DNA of 64,000 bases from Syncephalis fuscata (taxonomy: Eukaryota; Zoopagomycota; Zoopagomycetes; Zoopagales; Piptocephalidaceae). The DNA is taken from contig JAHLTZ010000007.1 in the NCBI GenBank assembly GCA_025786725.1, forward strand, positions 62,001 through 126,000. Direction: 5' to 3'. The translations under genes were made by a program, and so were the position numbers. Position 1 is the stretch's first letter; each line of letters begins with the position of its first letter. The notes beneath the pieces were generated by a model. That model did not search any database and was not told the DNA's origin. It saw nothing but the letters and a program-made list of their open reading frames with translations. Below, one piece after another: positions 34,502 through 48,435 of the stretch.

Positions 34502-37323
34502 ATGTCTGATGCAAAATACTTCCAGCGAGGTAAGTAGTCATTGTTATTATTGCTGCCGCTGCTGCTGCTGCCGCTGTTGCTCTTGCCGCTGCACTGTCGG
34601 TAGCTGCTTTAAAAACACATGGCCATACAGGAATAGCAGTCTTTAAAATTTACAAAGTTTATTGATAACCAACCAACGAATCAATTGCTGCTATTCTGCA
34701 CACAGGTAAAATTCAAGAGCTTCGAAATGATCTTGTATCCGATAAACGCGATAGTAAATATGCAAAAAAGAAGGCAGTCCTCAAGGTAAGGATGTCTATG
34801 AAGGCAGCCTCTACATACAAGCAATACACGAGTACAACAGCATGTTAACTTGTTTATTGGTGCATTCTATAACAACAGCGTATTGTAGCCAACATGACGA
34901 TGGGCAATGATATGTCGCCGTTATTTCCGGATGTAATTGCCTGTCTAAGTATTCCAAATTTAGAAGTAAAGAAAATGGTTTATCTTTACGTTACCAACTA
35001 CTGCCGAAGCAAGCCGGACATGGCTCGAATGGCCGCACCCTACTTCGAAAAGGTAACAAACAAACACAAGCAATGGCTTCGTGTAACTTATTACTGACTT
35101 ACCTGCTGTTTGTTTGGCCATTGCGATTGTCCTTATGACCATGGCGATCATCCCATCTAGGATGTCAATGATAGTAATCCGTTGATTCGCGCCTTAGCCA
35201 TTCGTTCCATGGGCTACATCCATATAGATCGTGTGGTGGATGGCTTTTGCGATCCACTACGCCACTGTCTGCGGGATCCAGATCCATATGTGCGTAAAAC
35301 GGCTGCTGTCGGGGTTGCCAAACTGTTTATGCACGACCCAGCACTCGCCGAGAGTGAGGGGTTCCTTGAAATGTTACGCGGCATGCTTAGCGATTCCAAT
35401 CCAGCTGTAAGTTCAGTATGCGCGGCATGAATGGTACGGCATATAGCTCATAATCGCTCTATATGGTGGCTGGTATAATTATAGGTCATATCAAATGCGG
35501 TAGCTGCATTAGTTGAAATATCAGAACGTTCACCCAACTACCAATTAGAGATGAACATGTCGACGGCCAATCGTCTAGCGAATACATTGAATGAATGCTC
35601 AGAGTAAGTGAAAAAACAAACGAAATTGATTAGCAATAGTCATAATAATACAAACAATACTGATATGGATATTAATAGATGGGGACAAGGATATATTCTA
35701 GAGGCACTTTTGTATACAGTCCCTCAAGAAGTGGGCGAGGCTGAATTGCTTGCTGAACGTATTGTATCACGATTACAACACGCCAATTCATTCGTTGTAT
35801 TGGCTACAGTTAAATTGCTCGTTTATCTGTTAAATTACATGTCACGAGAAGAGGATATCACTGGATTCTCTTCAAAACTAGGGCCACCTCTTGTTACATT
35901 ACTGTCCCATGGACCAGAAGTGCAATATGTTGCACTGCGTAATATTCTATTGATCATTCAAAAGTATCCGGAAATGCTACAGGCTGATGTACGTACATTT
36001 TTCTGTAAATACGACGAACCAATCTATATCAAACTATCGAAATTGGAAATCATTTTCAGACTGACCACTGAGGACAATGCACGTGAAGTGCTATCAGAAC
36101 TGCGAGAGTAAGTAGAAGACCGGATGCACTGCATACATCCCTCGTATAGATAGCAGTGCCATTAATACCATGACCATTAGATATGCATCAGAAATTGATG
36201 TTGATTTTGTTCGTCGTGCAGTACGATGCATTGGTCGACTAGGCATTAAGCTGGAACAATCGTCGCAAATGTGCATTGCTCTATTATTGGAACTAATACA
36301 AACGCGTGTAAGCTATGTGGTTCAAGAAGCGGTTATTGTTATGAAGGTGATGTCACTGCCCCCAGTGTAGTACTATTTACTAAATAGCCTATTGATATGC
36401 ATATAGGATGTATTCCGCCGTTATCCTAACAAATACGAAAGTGTCATTCCTACACTATGTGAGAATCTCGACGATCTGGATCAACCCGAGGCAAAAGTCG
36501 CTATGATATGGATTATAGGCCAGTATGCCGAACGAGTAGAGAATGCCGAGGGTGTATTAGAAAGCTTTGTAGATACATTTAAAGAGGAACATACAGAGGC
36601 AAGTACAGTGATTGCTTATTCATATATGGTATTCATTGGTTAATGGAAATAATAGGTTCAATTGGCTTTATTAACTGCTGTAGTTAAACTATTTCTTAAA
36701 AGGCCAGCAGCTGGACAAGAGCTTGTACCGAAAATACTTAAATGGGCCACCGAAGAAGTTGATAATCCCGATTTACGTGATCGTGGATTTATTTACTGGC
36801 GTTTACTTTCTACCAATCCTACGGTAGCCAAGGTATTGATATTATTGCTACAGTAATGTTAATAATAATATTGTGGTTATTACTTAGAGTATTATATTAT
36901 CGGATAAACCAGAGATATCCACTGAAGCTGATCATATGGATCCAGTTATGCTTGAAGAACTACTGCTACATATTGCCAATCTCTCTTCAATCTATCACAA
37001 GTCACCGGCCATGTTTATTAGTGGTGCCAAGATGCGCTCATTGCCGCCATCACAGGTACTAAATACCCACTCGGTTGTGCCACCACTGTAAGTAGAATAG
37101 ATGGCCATAAATACAACGCAATACTTATTAATACGATATCTATGGTATTAATAGTGGTAGAATGACCTCTGTAACTCGATTCGACGATAACTTTTCTGGC
37201 AATGAGCTATACGGTGTGGCACAAGAGGATCATAATATGGCTGTAGCTCATACAAGAATACAGCGAGTCGATGATTTACTCGACCTTGACACGCCACTTG
37301 ATGATCCAACCACGTTTACTTAA
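34502..37323 (+). CDS. AP-1/AP-2 beta-adaptin (large clathrin adaptor subunit)
   Basis: The start [10 protein letters not shown] leads to [20 protein letters not shown] and [20 protein letters not shown], the beta-adaptin N-terminus. The armadillo/HEAT trunk continues [73 protein letters not shown] and [15 protein letters not shown]. The hinge contains [12 protein letters not shown], a clathrin-box-like acidic motif (LLDLD). It stops soon after that, with no appendage (ear) domain, so the product is a trunk plus hinge; fungal AP-1 beta (Apl2) is likewise short. The function is cargo and clathrin recruitment in trans-Golgi/endosome or plasma-membrane traffic. About eight introns. Confidence 0.93.
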
Positions 37324-37493
37324 TAATATATAATTGTTTGTTTGTTTGTTTATAATTACATTGAAGATCTATAACATAATACTAATAGATACATCTTTAA
37401 ATAAGTAAATTAATTCATTATTAACACGTCTAAATAACTATTCATTGATTCTAATACTTTAATATCATTAATATCATTACTATATCGTTTAAA

Positions 37494-40400
37494 TTAATCA
37501 TCATCACGATTGGTTCGTGACTTTTTAGATCTAGATTCACCGCCACCTCTCGTTTTACGCTTTTCTGCCTTACTTTCCTCACGGAAGTAATCTTTACGAT
37601 CGCGTTTAACACGAGCCATACGTTTTGATTCATCTTTTTCACGGCTTCGCTGGGTTTCTTCACGTTTTGTGGCCTTTTGTACTTTACGTTTACGATCCTT
37701 TTCTTTGCGTAATGTTTGTATTTGTTGTAACATACTAACAATATCACGTTCCTTTGGCTCCATAATTACTGCCAAACGTTTATCAAGTTTAGCCGATGCA
37801 GCCTTCTTCTTCATCAATTTGGGTTTTGAAGCAAATGGCAAATCAGATTGTAATCCCTTTGGAATACGTAATGGATTGAATTTACGTGGTGCTCTTTCAA
37901 TTGTCTAATAAAAATTAATATTAGAACTAGTCAATATGATCAAATGGCATAATTACTTACTTTGTAGGATGAATCGGCTTTGTGCGGTACAGCTTGTCCA
38001 GCTTCATAACGAACCTGGGCAATAGGTCTTACACCTTGCCAGCTCTTCTTATCCGATAATAGTAGCGATGTTACAGGATTACAGTATTTCTTTGGTCGAA
38101 CACCGTACCATGTACGTAGAAATACAATATCGCTCATCAACGGCTTATCCTCGAATGTTGCCGGTAACAGCCTGGCTTATTATTGATCGCCTTCTTAATT
38201 TGACCACGAATACCACTGACCGTACGGATTTGTGCACCTTCAAACTTGGTCACTTCAAGAGGTGAATTAAACATGCCCTTGATAAATGCCGAGTTTTTGT
38301 AAATCTTGTAAGGCGTGCCTGTAAGTTTTAATTTCTTAACAATTTCTGTCGATTGATTAATATCAAGTACAACACCCGTGGCACTAATCCTAAACGATGC
38401 CTATAATGATATAAATAAATAATTAACTAATTAACTAACTAATTAATTTAAATATACTTACTTTGTTTTGTGACATAGATTGTACAGCACAAAAACCAGT
38501 ACTAGGTGCCGTCATTGGACCTGAATAAACAACAATATTAATGTTAATGTTAACAAATCTCTATTGCTATATAGCTTACCATAGAAAGTGGCAAGACAAT
38601 GCATATGTTCTGGTGTATATTTAAGCATACGATTACGTGTACCATCATCAAGTGAATAAAGTGGAATCGATTGGAATCGACGCCAACCAATTGAAAAGAT
38701 TAATGGATCATTGGTCTTTAAAATCTTGGGATGCCAACGATGCCGTTTAATACGAACCTATTCATTATTATAATATTTAATTAATATTATACCTAGCCAA
38801 TTAACCAATCACCTACTTGTACAAATCCAAATGACTCCTCTGATGGCAACAATCCACCCAGTACAACTGGATAGGATGGATTAAAATGTGTAACAAATTC
38901 ACAAGGCATTGATTTAACCAGTACACGCACATATGTGCCTGGCATATATCCTTGTACAGCAGCCCGTATTTCTGGGTCATCTTCTTCAAATTCTTGAATA
39001 TTAAGGGCCAATTGTTTACTAATCTCATCTTTGGCTTGTTCATACAAATCTTGTTTCTCTTCTTCATCCCATGCATCATCGTATTCAGCATCAAATCGTC
39101 TCTTTAAATCTTCTTTCTTTTTCTCAAGTTTGGCACGGTCACGATCTGCTTCGTCAACTTCTTCGCCCTCGTCTTCATCTTCATCGTCTTCATTGCTACT
39201 ATTGTCTTCATCTTCATTTTCTTCATCTTCTTCGTCTTCATTATCAATCTCTTCAGCCAAGAATCGACCACGTAATAAAGTAGATATCTAATAATAGTAA
39301 TATATTTATTAATATATTTATTAATATATTATATATGAATTACTTACATCATGTCGTTCTTTCCAACTGTCCAAATCATTAGTAGATGGTACAATCTTGC
39401 CCGTATCAGTTGAATATGGTGTTTGAGATGTTACTCTACAAAAGAATCCTTCTTCTTCATTTTGTTCATTATTATCTGTATCTAATAGTAAACAAGCCGT
39501 GGCATCGACTCTTCTTCATCTTCATTATAAATCATTTGCATAACAGATTTGGAGCGTTTTCTCTTTTGGAATAGTTGACCTGCTCGTTCTTCAATATTCT
39601 TCTTCCATCGAAGATTGCCTTCTAATGTATCCTCCTCTTCCTCCTCCTCCTCCTCCTCTTCGTCATCATCGTCCTCTTCTTCGTCTTCACTATTTAATGT
39701 TGCTAAATTCTCTTCATCATCTGAATCCATTTCCAATTCACTATCTGTATCAGCATATGGAATAACTTCATCATTATCACTAGTATCAATATTCTCTTTG
39801 GACATGTTCATATCATCAGTACTACGAATACCACCAGAAATATAACCTTCTTCATCGTCACTTTCCATTTCAATATCGTCTTCATCTTCTTCATTGATAT
39901 CACCATCTTTATCGTCATTATTAAACATAAGACGTCGTTCTCTTGTTTGTTTAATATCTGATGCTTTCATAGGTGCTGTATCAGCAAATACACGTAATTC
40001 TGCCCCTTCTAATTGTTCAGCCAATGTTGTCTGTGCTTCTTGTAAATCCACTACCATCTTTACACCAGGCGTTACTGTCTCTCCAGTATAGCCATCGGCA
40101 TTACTGTCACCACTAATGTTAACTTTAGAAAATGTATTTGTAACATCAATATAGACGGCATCTTTATCAACCATAATACCGCCAATATCTGACATGGGAG
40201 CATGAATAAGCTTTTGGCGTTCACTTAGACGCTTTCGCACTTTATCAGGCAATGGACATGGATCAGTTAAAGCGCTAATATCATCTAGAGAAAAGTCACC
40301 GGCGCCAGGAATATGGACCTATTATATATGTATATAATATATATCAATATGTATTAATACACTCCAATATAATGTATTATATCGTTACCTTTGTATTCTT

Positions 40401-41524
40401 TTTAAAATGAGTACCTCTTAAATAGCCATAGAGTGTAACAGTACGATCACATTTAGGATTCTTACGAATTGCTTCAGGATCTGTTAAATCTTCTACTCGA
40501 TCAGCTAAAAAGTATGGATGTGTATTGCGCCAAATTAATGGACGGAATTTCATAACTGAAATGAATCGACATAAATTCATGATTTCATTGTTGGGATAGC
40601 GTCCATTAATAACACCAGAAAATAGAATAATTTGGCACCTTGATAGATTTCGGTCCAGAATCGACGTTTCATGGTCTTTTTTACTACGCTTACTCGTTTA
40701 GCGGATTTAATTTCGTCTAAATGAGTAAGTACACCCATAATACGTGGGAATCCATGTGTATGTAGAATATTAAGGAATTCAAATGTTTCCTATAATTAAA
40801 TATAATTAATTACGGTATATTAATAGGTTTAACATATTCAATTACCATCTCAAATCCAAAACTGGCATCAATAGTTAGTAGAACAAGGTCGGCTATTTTA
40901 GCCACATCAATCATAGCATTCATATCATTAACACATTCAATAAATGTTAAACGGCGTTTTTTTCCTATTAATTACAAATAAATATTAATTAAATACTAAT
41001 GGTTGGATCGATTATGTAACACTTACCACTAACAACTGTAATAGGCCTTTGATTTCACCAACTGAATGTTTTGTATATTTCTTAACTAATGATCGAATAA
41101 GTGTCGTTTTACCCGACTATATACAATATAAATAGTATAATAATGTATTGTAATATTGATTAGTAATAATTACTATATACAATTATAATATATAATACCT
41201 GAGGTGGTCCTACAATAGCAATAATAACTGGTGGTGGTTCAATAGGTGTTCGATCAACCAATGCAACGTGTAGCTTCTTTTCTGCCAAGTCTTGATTACG
41301 ACGAGCAACTTTCTCAGCTGTATGGCCTGATCGCAAAGCAAACGCCTACTCCAACCCAGTATATTTATGTATTTACGTATTTACATATATTAGCTTTAGA
41401 GTATTTTATCTATCTACCAGCTTTATACCTTAACATTCTTTGCATTGGCGTGTGGTCTTTTAGCCTTCTCGGCCTTGGGACCGGCCATTTTGACCCGATG
41501 AGGCTTTTTTGCGCGATCTTCCAT
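37494..41524 (-). CDS. BMS1: Ribosome biogenesis GTPase Bms1
   Basis: The start [20 protein letters not shown] is followed by [18 protein letters not shown], the Bms1 N-terminus. The GTPase domain has G1 ([19 protein letters not shown]) and later text [20 protein letters not shown] and [19 protein letters not shown]2CN-like text follows ([40 protein letters not shown]), then a long acidic region encoded by GAA/GAG/GAT repeats at 39165-39255 and 39630-39700. The C-terminal DUF663 domain contains [20 protein letters not shown]. The tail is Lys/Arg-rich and ends TNRDDD. Bms1 with Rcl1 drives 40S pre-rRNA processing. Single-base frame slips are visible near 38162, 39499 and 40622, each restoring conserved text if one base is added. 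Confidence 0.93.
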
Positions 41525-41788
41525 GTTGACCCTAATATATAAGTGTATATACGCGTATCACCAAATAAAAAAGACCGTTCACCGTTAACAAGTCTTACAC
41601 AAAACGAAACGAAGCGATACGAGACGGAATGTGAAAGAAAAAGTTAGACGAGATGAGGAAAAAAAAGAAAAAAAGAAAAATCCGAACCTAATAATTTAAT
41701 TAAATCAAATCAAATCCATTCATATCCATACGTCATCTTATATTACACTTGTTTCCTACTTTTCTCTGTTCATCCAACGAATGTCAAT

Positions 41789-43379
41789 ATGTCAAGTTTA
41801 CAACGCAAGATATTTAAAGCAGTTAATGCAATTCCAGAAAATGAAGAACCTGAAGTGTCTACTCAAGAAGATAAAGAGATAAACAAGTAAGCTGATAATT
41901 GAATAGAATAAATAGTATATTTATATTATATATATATAGTCAATTAACTGGCGAACAAGAACAAGAAACCTCACATAAAAATCATAAAAACAACACTTTA
42001 GTTGAATGGCAAACCTTTTTTGATAACAAACGACAAATCATTGCCAATGATGGCAGTATATTTTGTATCTATGAGACACATGCTACTAATAACATTGATA
42101 ACAACAGTACAACAAATCCATCACCACCACCACTATTTATATTCCATCATGGAGCAGGTCAATCAGCATTATCATTTGCTTTAACGGTAAAAGAGTTAAA
42201 GAAACGATTGAATAACCAGTGTTCAATTGTATGTTATGATTGTCGTGGACATGGTAAGTAATAGGATCTATTTAGACTTTTATCATAAATACCATTCATT
42301 AGGTGATACCTATACAAAGAATGACACTCTATTGAGTTTATCACAACTTACAGAAGATTTAGCCTTAATTGTTCGTAATGTACATACAAATACAAAACAG
42401 TCTATGGTATTAATTGGACATAGGTAATTAATGAATACTGTAAATATTAATCAATATTAATCAATATTAATCAATATATATATATATATATGTATAATGG
42501 TTCATTAGTATGGGCGGTGCTGTAGTGGCTGATGCCGTATCGCGCAAACTAATTACCAATCTGACTGGGGTTGTTGTACTTGATGTCGTTGAAGGTATTA
42601 ATTACATAAATCTATAATACAATATATTTATATTTAATTCAAATAGGTAGTGCCATAGAATCACTTGCTTATATGTCGGCATTTATTCAATCACGTCCAA
42701 CAATATTTGATACACTTGAGGATGCTATTCGTTGGAGGTAATGTCAACAACAATACTAGTAACAGCAATACTAATAAATGCGTCATTTATAGTATACGTT
42801 CAGGCGGTGTACGTAATATTGGATCAGCTCGTATTTCTATACCTCCACTACTTTGTCCATCTAATAATAATGATACACAACACCCAAATAATACAACATG
42901 GCAATGGAGAACTGATCTAACGCCTACAAAGCCTTATTGGACAGGTATTTATGATATATATATATACTATATTTATATTTACAATAATTAGAATGGTTTA
43001 ACGGATTATCTGAGAAATTCCTTAAATGTCCCACTGCTCGTCTATTAGTACTAGCAGGTATTTATTTATTTATTTATTATTCATATTAATAGATGCTAAT
43101 ATGTTATATGTTATAGGTGCCGATCGTTTAGATAATACACTTATGATTGGACAGATGCAAGGTAAACTAAATAGAGTGAATAATAGCTTTTATTAATAAA
43201 ACGGTGAATTTATAGGCAAATTCCAACTATTGGTCTTTAATCAATCTGGCCATCATATACAAGAAGATGTACCGGATCGTTTAGCAGAGGCATTAGTGGA
43301 ATTCCAACATCGATATCAACCATTGAACATGCCCATTAAACGATTCCCTATTCCAATGCCTACAACTAATAAACCATAA
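41789..43379 (+). CDS. PPE1: Protein phosphatase methylesterase 1 (PPME1)
   Basis: An alpha/beta-hydrolase that removes the C-terminal methyl group of PP2A catalytic subunits. Visible: FIFHHGAGQSALSFALTVKE (oxyanion region), SIVCYDCRGHG, the nucleophile elbow VLIGHSMGGAVVADAVS spanning an intron, GVVVLDVVEGSAIESLAYM, IQSRPTIFDTLEDAIRWS, the lid region with KPYWTEWFNGLSEKFL, LLVLAGADRLDNTLMIGQMQ and QSGHHIQEDVPDRLAEAL, which supplies the catalytic His. The catalytic triad Ser-Asp-His is therefore all present. The start at 41789 gives MSSLQRKIFKAVNAIPENEE; another ATG 8 bp upstream is out of frame and would open an overlapping upstream frame. Confidence 0.92.
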
Positions 43380-43399
43380 CTATGAATTGCTATTATTAA

Positions 43400-43464
43400 T
43401 ACACATAAATAAATAAATAATCAAATAAATAATCAAATAAATAATCAAATAAATAATCAAATAT
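43400..43464 (+). repeat. Short tandem repeat, 12-bp unit
   Basis: Four or more copies of the unit AATAATCAAATA lie just downstream of the PPME1 stop and directly before the next gene. They probably lie in the 3' untranslated region. Confidence 0.85.
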
Positions 43465-43510
43465 TTTAATTGAAACCATTCGTGTCACCACTTTTACTTA
43501 CTTGTTCACC

Positions 43511-46184
43511 ATGAATCCATTATTACCTGTAGTAAAGAAGAAAGATGCCAGTAAGAAGAAGAATAAAAAGAAGGAAAAGACTACTTTGTCGTTTAATCTA
43601 GATGAGGTAAGTAGTACTGAAAGAATACGAATCTTGTAAGTCTATAGCTTCTTGTAATGACACGGTATATATAGGAGGGTAATGAAGAGGTATTTCAGCT
43701 TAAAAAGAATGTGGTAAGCACAGTAGCCACAGATAATCAGCGAGAAGCGTAAGTAAAAGATACAACAGTTATAATGGATAGCGTAATGAATAGATTACAA
43801 TATATTATAGGACAGAAACAGTACAAGTCAACAAGAGTAAAAATAAATTGGCACCATCAACATCGGTGGCATCTCTGTATGGATACGATCCAACATTACA
43901 TCAACGACAACAAGACGCATCTATTAATGAAGATGAATTAGAGGGTATTCCAGATGCAGCGGCTATTAATGCGGCAAAGAAACAACGGGCTCATCGACGT
44001 AAAATGGCTGATTGGAAACATTCAGTGCTTGTAGGCGATCAAGATACTGAAGATCATATTAGTTTTCTAGTTACTGGTAAATAGAATATAGTAAACAGTC
44101 ATTAGTATTAACTATGAATATCAATAGACGACAAGAATAAGACAAAAGAGAAACAACATAGTGATGCAGTGGCAAGTGCATTAGAAGATGCAGCGATGCA
44201 AGAATCGTAAGTGAATAATTAAATACGAACAATTAAATATTAATAAATGTTATTTAGTGAAGCATCAGATGCAGAAGAATTTAATGCTTATGAAAATCAA
44301 TTAATTCATCGAGCAATGTCTAAACAGCAAAAGAGTAAGTTAATAATGGGATAAATATTAACTAATTAATTATTAATTATTAATTATTAATAGAACCTCA
44401 ACGAGCATCTAATTTACCACCTGTAGTTACTCCTGGTATGTATAAACAATGATTATAATAATTATGCTATATTATACTAATGATTAACAAATTGATAGTA
44501 CCAAGTGTTACAAGTTGTCCTACAGTTGATCAAGTTGCCAAACTGGTTAAATCCACAACTGATACAGTCAACCATCAATTGGCACAAGATGAAAGTGCAT
44601 TGGAGAAGGCCCGTATTAGTCGGGATCAAGCGCATACAGGTTTAGAAGCATTAAATGTCGAAACAGAGGCTTGTTGTGCACGATTTGAATTCTTTGAACA
44701 GTTTAAAGACTATGTCAATAATCTAGCTGATTTAATTGATACTAAAGTAAGTCTAATAGATATTATAAGATAATGCGTCTATACTAACTAAGCATTACTA
44801 ATGCAATTAATTAGATGCCAGCTTTAGAAGAATTAGAAACTAGAAAGAATTCTCTTTTAGAGAATATGGCTTCAAAAGCAATGGAACATGGCTCACTATT
44901 TTGTATGATACAGCACAGCCGATGATATAGATAATAGTAATAATAATTGTAAGTAATATATATATATATATATATATTGTGTGTGTGTGTATTTAAAAAT
45001 AGTAATGTAATAACATTAAACAATCATTTAGTCTTTGACGGTTTACATGCTGCATTGAAACAACAGTTTAATGATAATGAAGCGATGTTCAGTAAGTTAA
45101 AGTAAATATAAATAATTATGATTTTAATACTAAACTATTATTGTATATTAGCTGATATAACAAGTGAAGCAATAGTCTATTAGCTGATACAGATAATGAT
45201 TATAGTGTATGAAGGCAGCTCAAGAAAAGTTTGCTAGTTGGGCACAATCATATCCGATGAATATGCCACTGCATATATTGAATTATGCTTACCACCAATA
45301 TTTGATGCCTATATACGCTTAGAACTACTTCAATGGCTACCTTTTGAGGTAAATAACTTGTTGTTATACTAATATATTCATGTTACTTATTCATCAATAG
45401 AGTAAGAACACTCAGTTTTTTAAAGATATGGACTGGTTTCAAAAGATGGAACAAGCTGGTTATACAGAATTGAAAACATTAGTTGCTACGGTATTACGTA
45501 AATCAGTTATGCCACAAGGTAATAGTGTTGAATTAAGACGGTAATATATATATATATATATATACTAATAACATTATATTTATATAGTTATCTTTGGTGT
45601 ATATATACCTTATCTAGATTCACATACCCAATGGATACATGATTTACTTGTTTGGCTACGTAATTATGATGTAGTGCCCAAGAAGTTTACAGTAAGTCAT
45701 TGATGCTTATTAATACTTATTATATTTCTATAATACTAATACTGATCAATATAGAAACCATTAGAGGAACGAATACAAGCTTGTATTGATCAACATGCCG
45801 AATTATTACAACATTCTAATTTAAATCAACAAACACCTATATTGATCGAGATGAGCTGTGCAGTAAGTAGTAATAAATAGGTAAATACCATTAATAACTA
45901 ATTATATTTACGTTGTACTATAGTTATTAAGAAACATATGCCGTCTGGGTCATGAATCAATATTCTCGTCACTATCGGTCTATCTGGTAAAACTAATTGA
46001 TACATGTCGTCGTTATCAGCCTACAATTCTTCAATCAAATACATGGACTATGGTCAGTAGTCTAATATTACTATTATTGATTTATTATACATATACATTA
46101 ATGCTGTATTATTAGACATTGGCTTTAATGCCAGAAATATGGCGACAAGATACCGAGTTAATGAAAGCCATTTCTGCACCATAA
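43511..46184 (+). CDS. GCFC-domain protein (PAXBP1/GCF-like, intron-lariat/spliceosome-associated)
   Basis: The lysine-rich N-terminus (KKKDASKKKNKKKEK) is followed by low-complexity acidic text, then a coiled-coil (STTDTVNHQLAQDESALEKA, HTGLEALNVETEACCARFEF). The GCFC domain shows KAAQEKFASWAQSYP, DEYATAYIELCLPPIFDAYI and RLELLQWLPFE, then SKNTQFFKDMDWFQKMEQAG. It ends with helical repeats LLRNICRLGHESIFSSLSVY and LALMPEIWRQDTELMKAISA. GCFC proteins (PAXBP1/GCFC2, plant ILP1) associate with late spliceosome or lariat-release complexes. About fifteen introns, some with (TA)n runs (45550 region). Frame slips near 45185-45260 (for example before DEYATAY) look like single-base indels. Confidence 0.85.
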
Positions 46185-46345
46185 ATTATAATTAATAATT
46201 GATATTAAAACAATACTTATCAATTAATAAGTAAATAAAACACTTGATTTACACTCTTTTACTCTTTTTTCGCTCTGTTGCTTCTTTTTTATTCGTTAAG
46301 GTTGTGTTATACACACAATATACTCATTTATAGTACTGCTGAAAT

Positions 46346-48192
<1,847 letters not shown>

Positions 48193-48435
48193 AATAAATA
48201 AGCTTGCAACCATTAATTATTATAACACTATGATATTGCTATATATTATTATTGATATTGATTTTACTACTGTAAACACACATATCATGTACACAAAACA
48301 ACACTACTGGAAATAGGAGGAAATAGATTGGAATGAACTCCAAAACATAACAATTAATAAGACTAATGTAACAGAGTAGGAGACACACCTATCGCCTAAT
48401 GCGCCTACTCTTTTTCTTCTCGCTTCTCTCCACTT

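Noticed and set aside
39031-39845. Poly-Ser plus-strand frames
   Set aside because: They are antisense to the GAA/GAG/GAT acidic repeats of BMS1.
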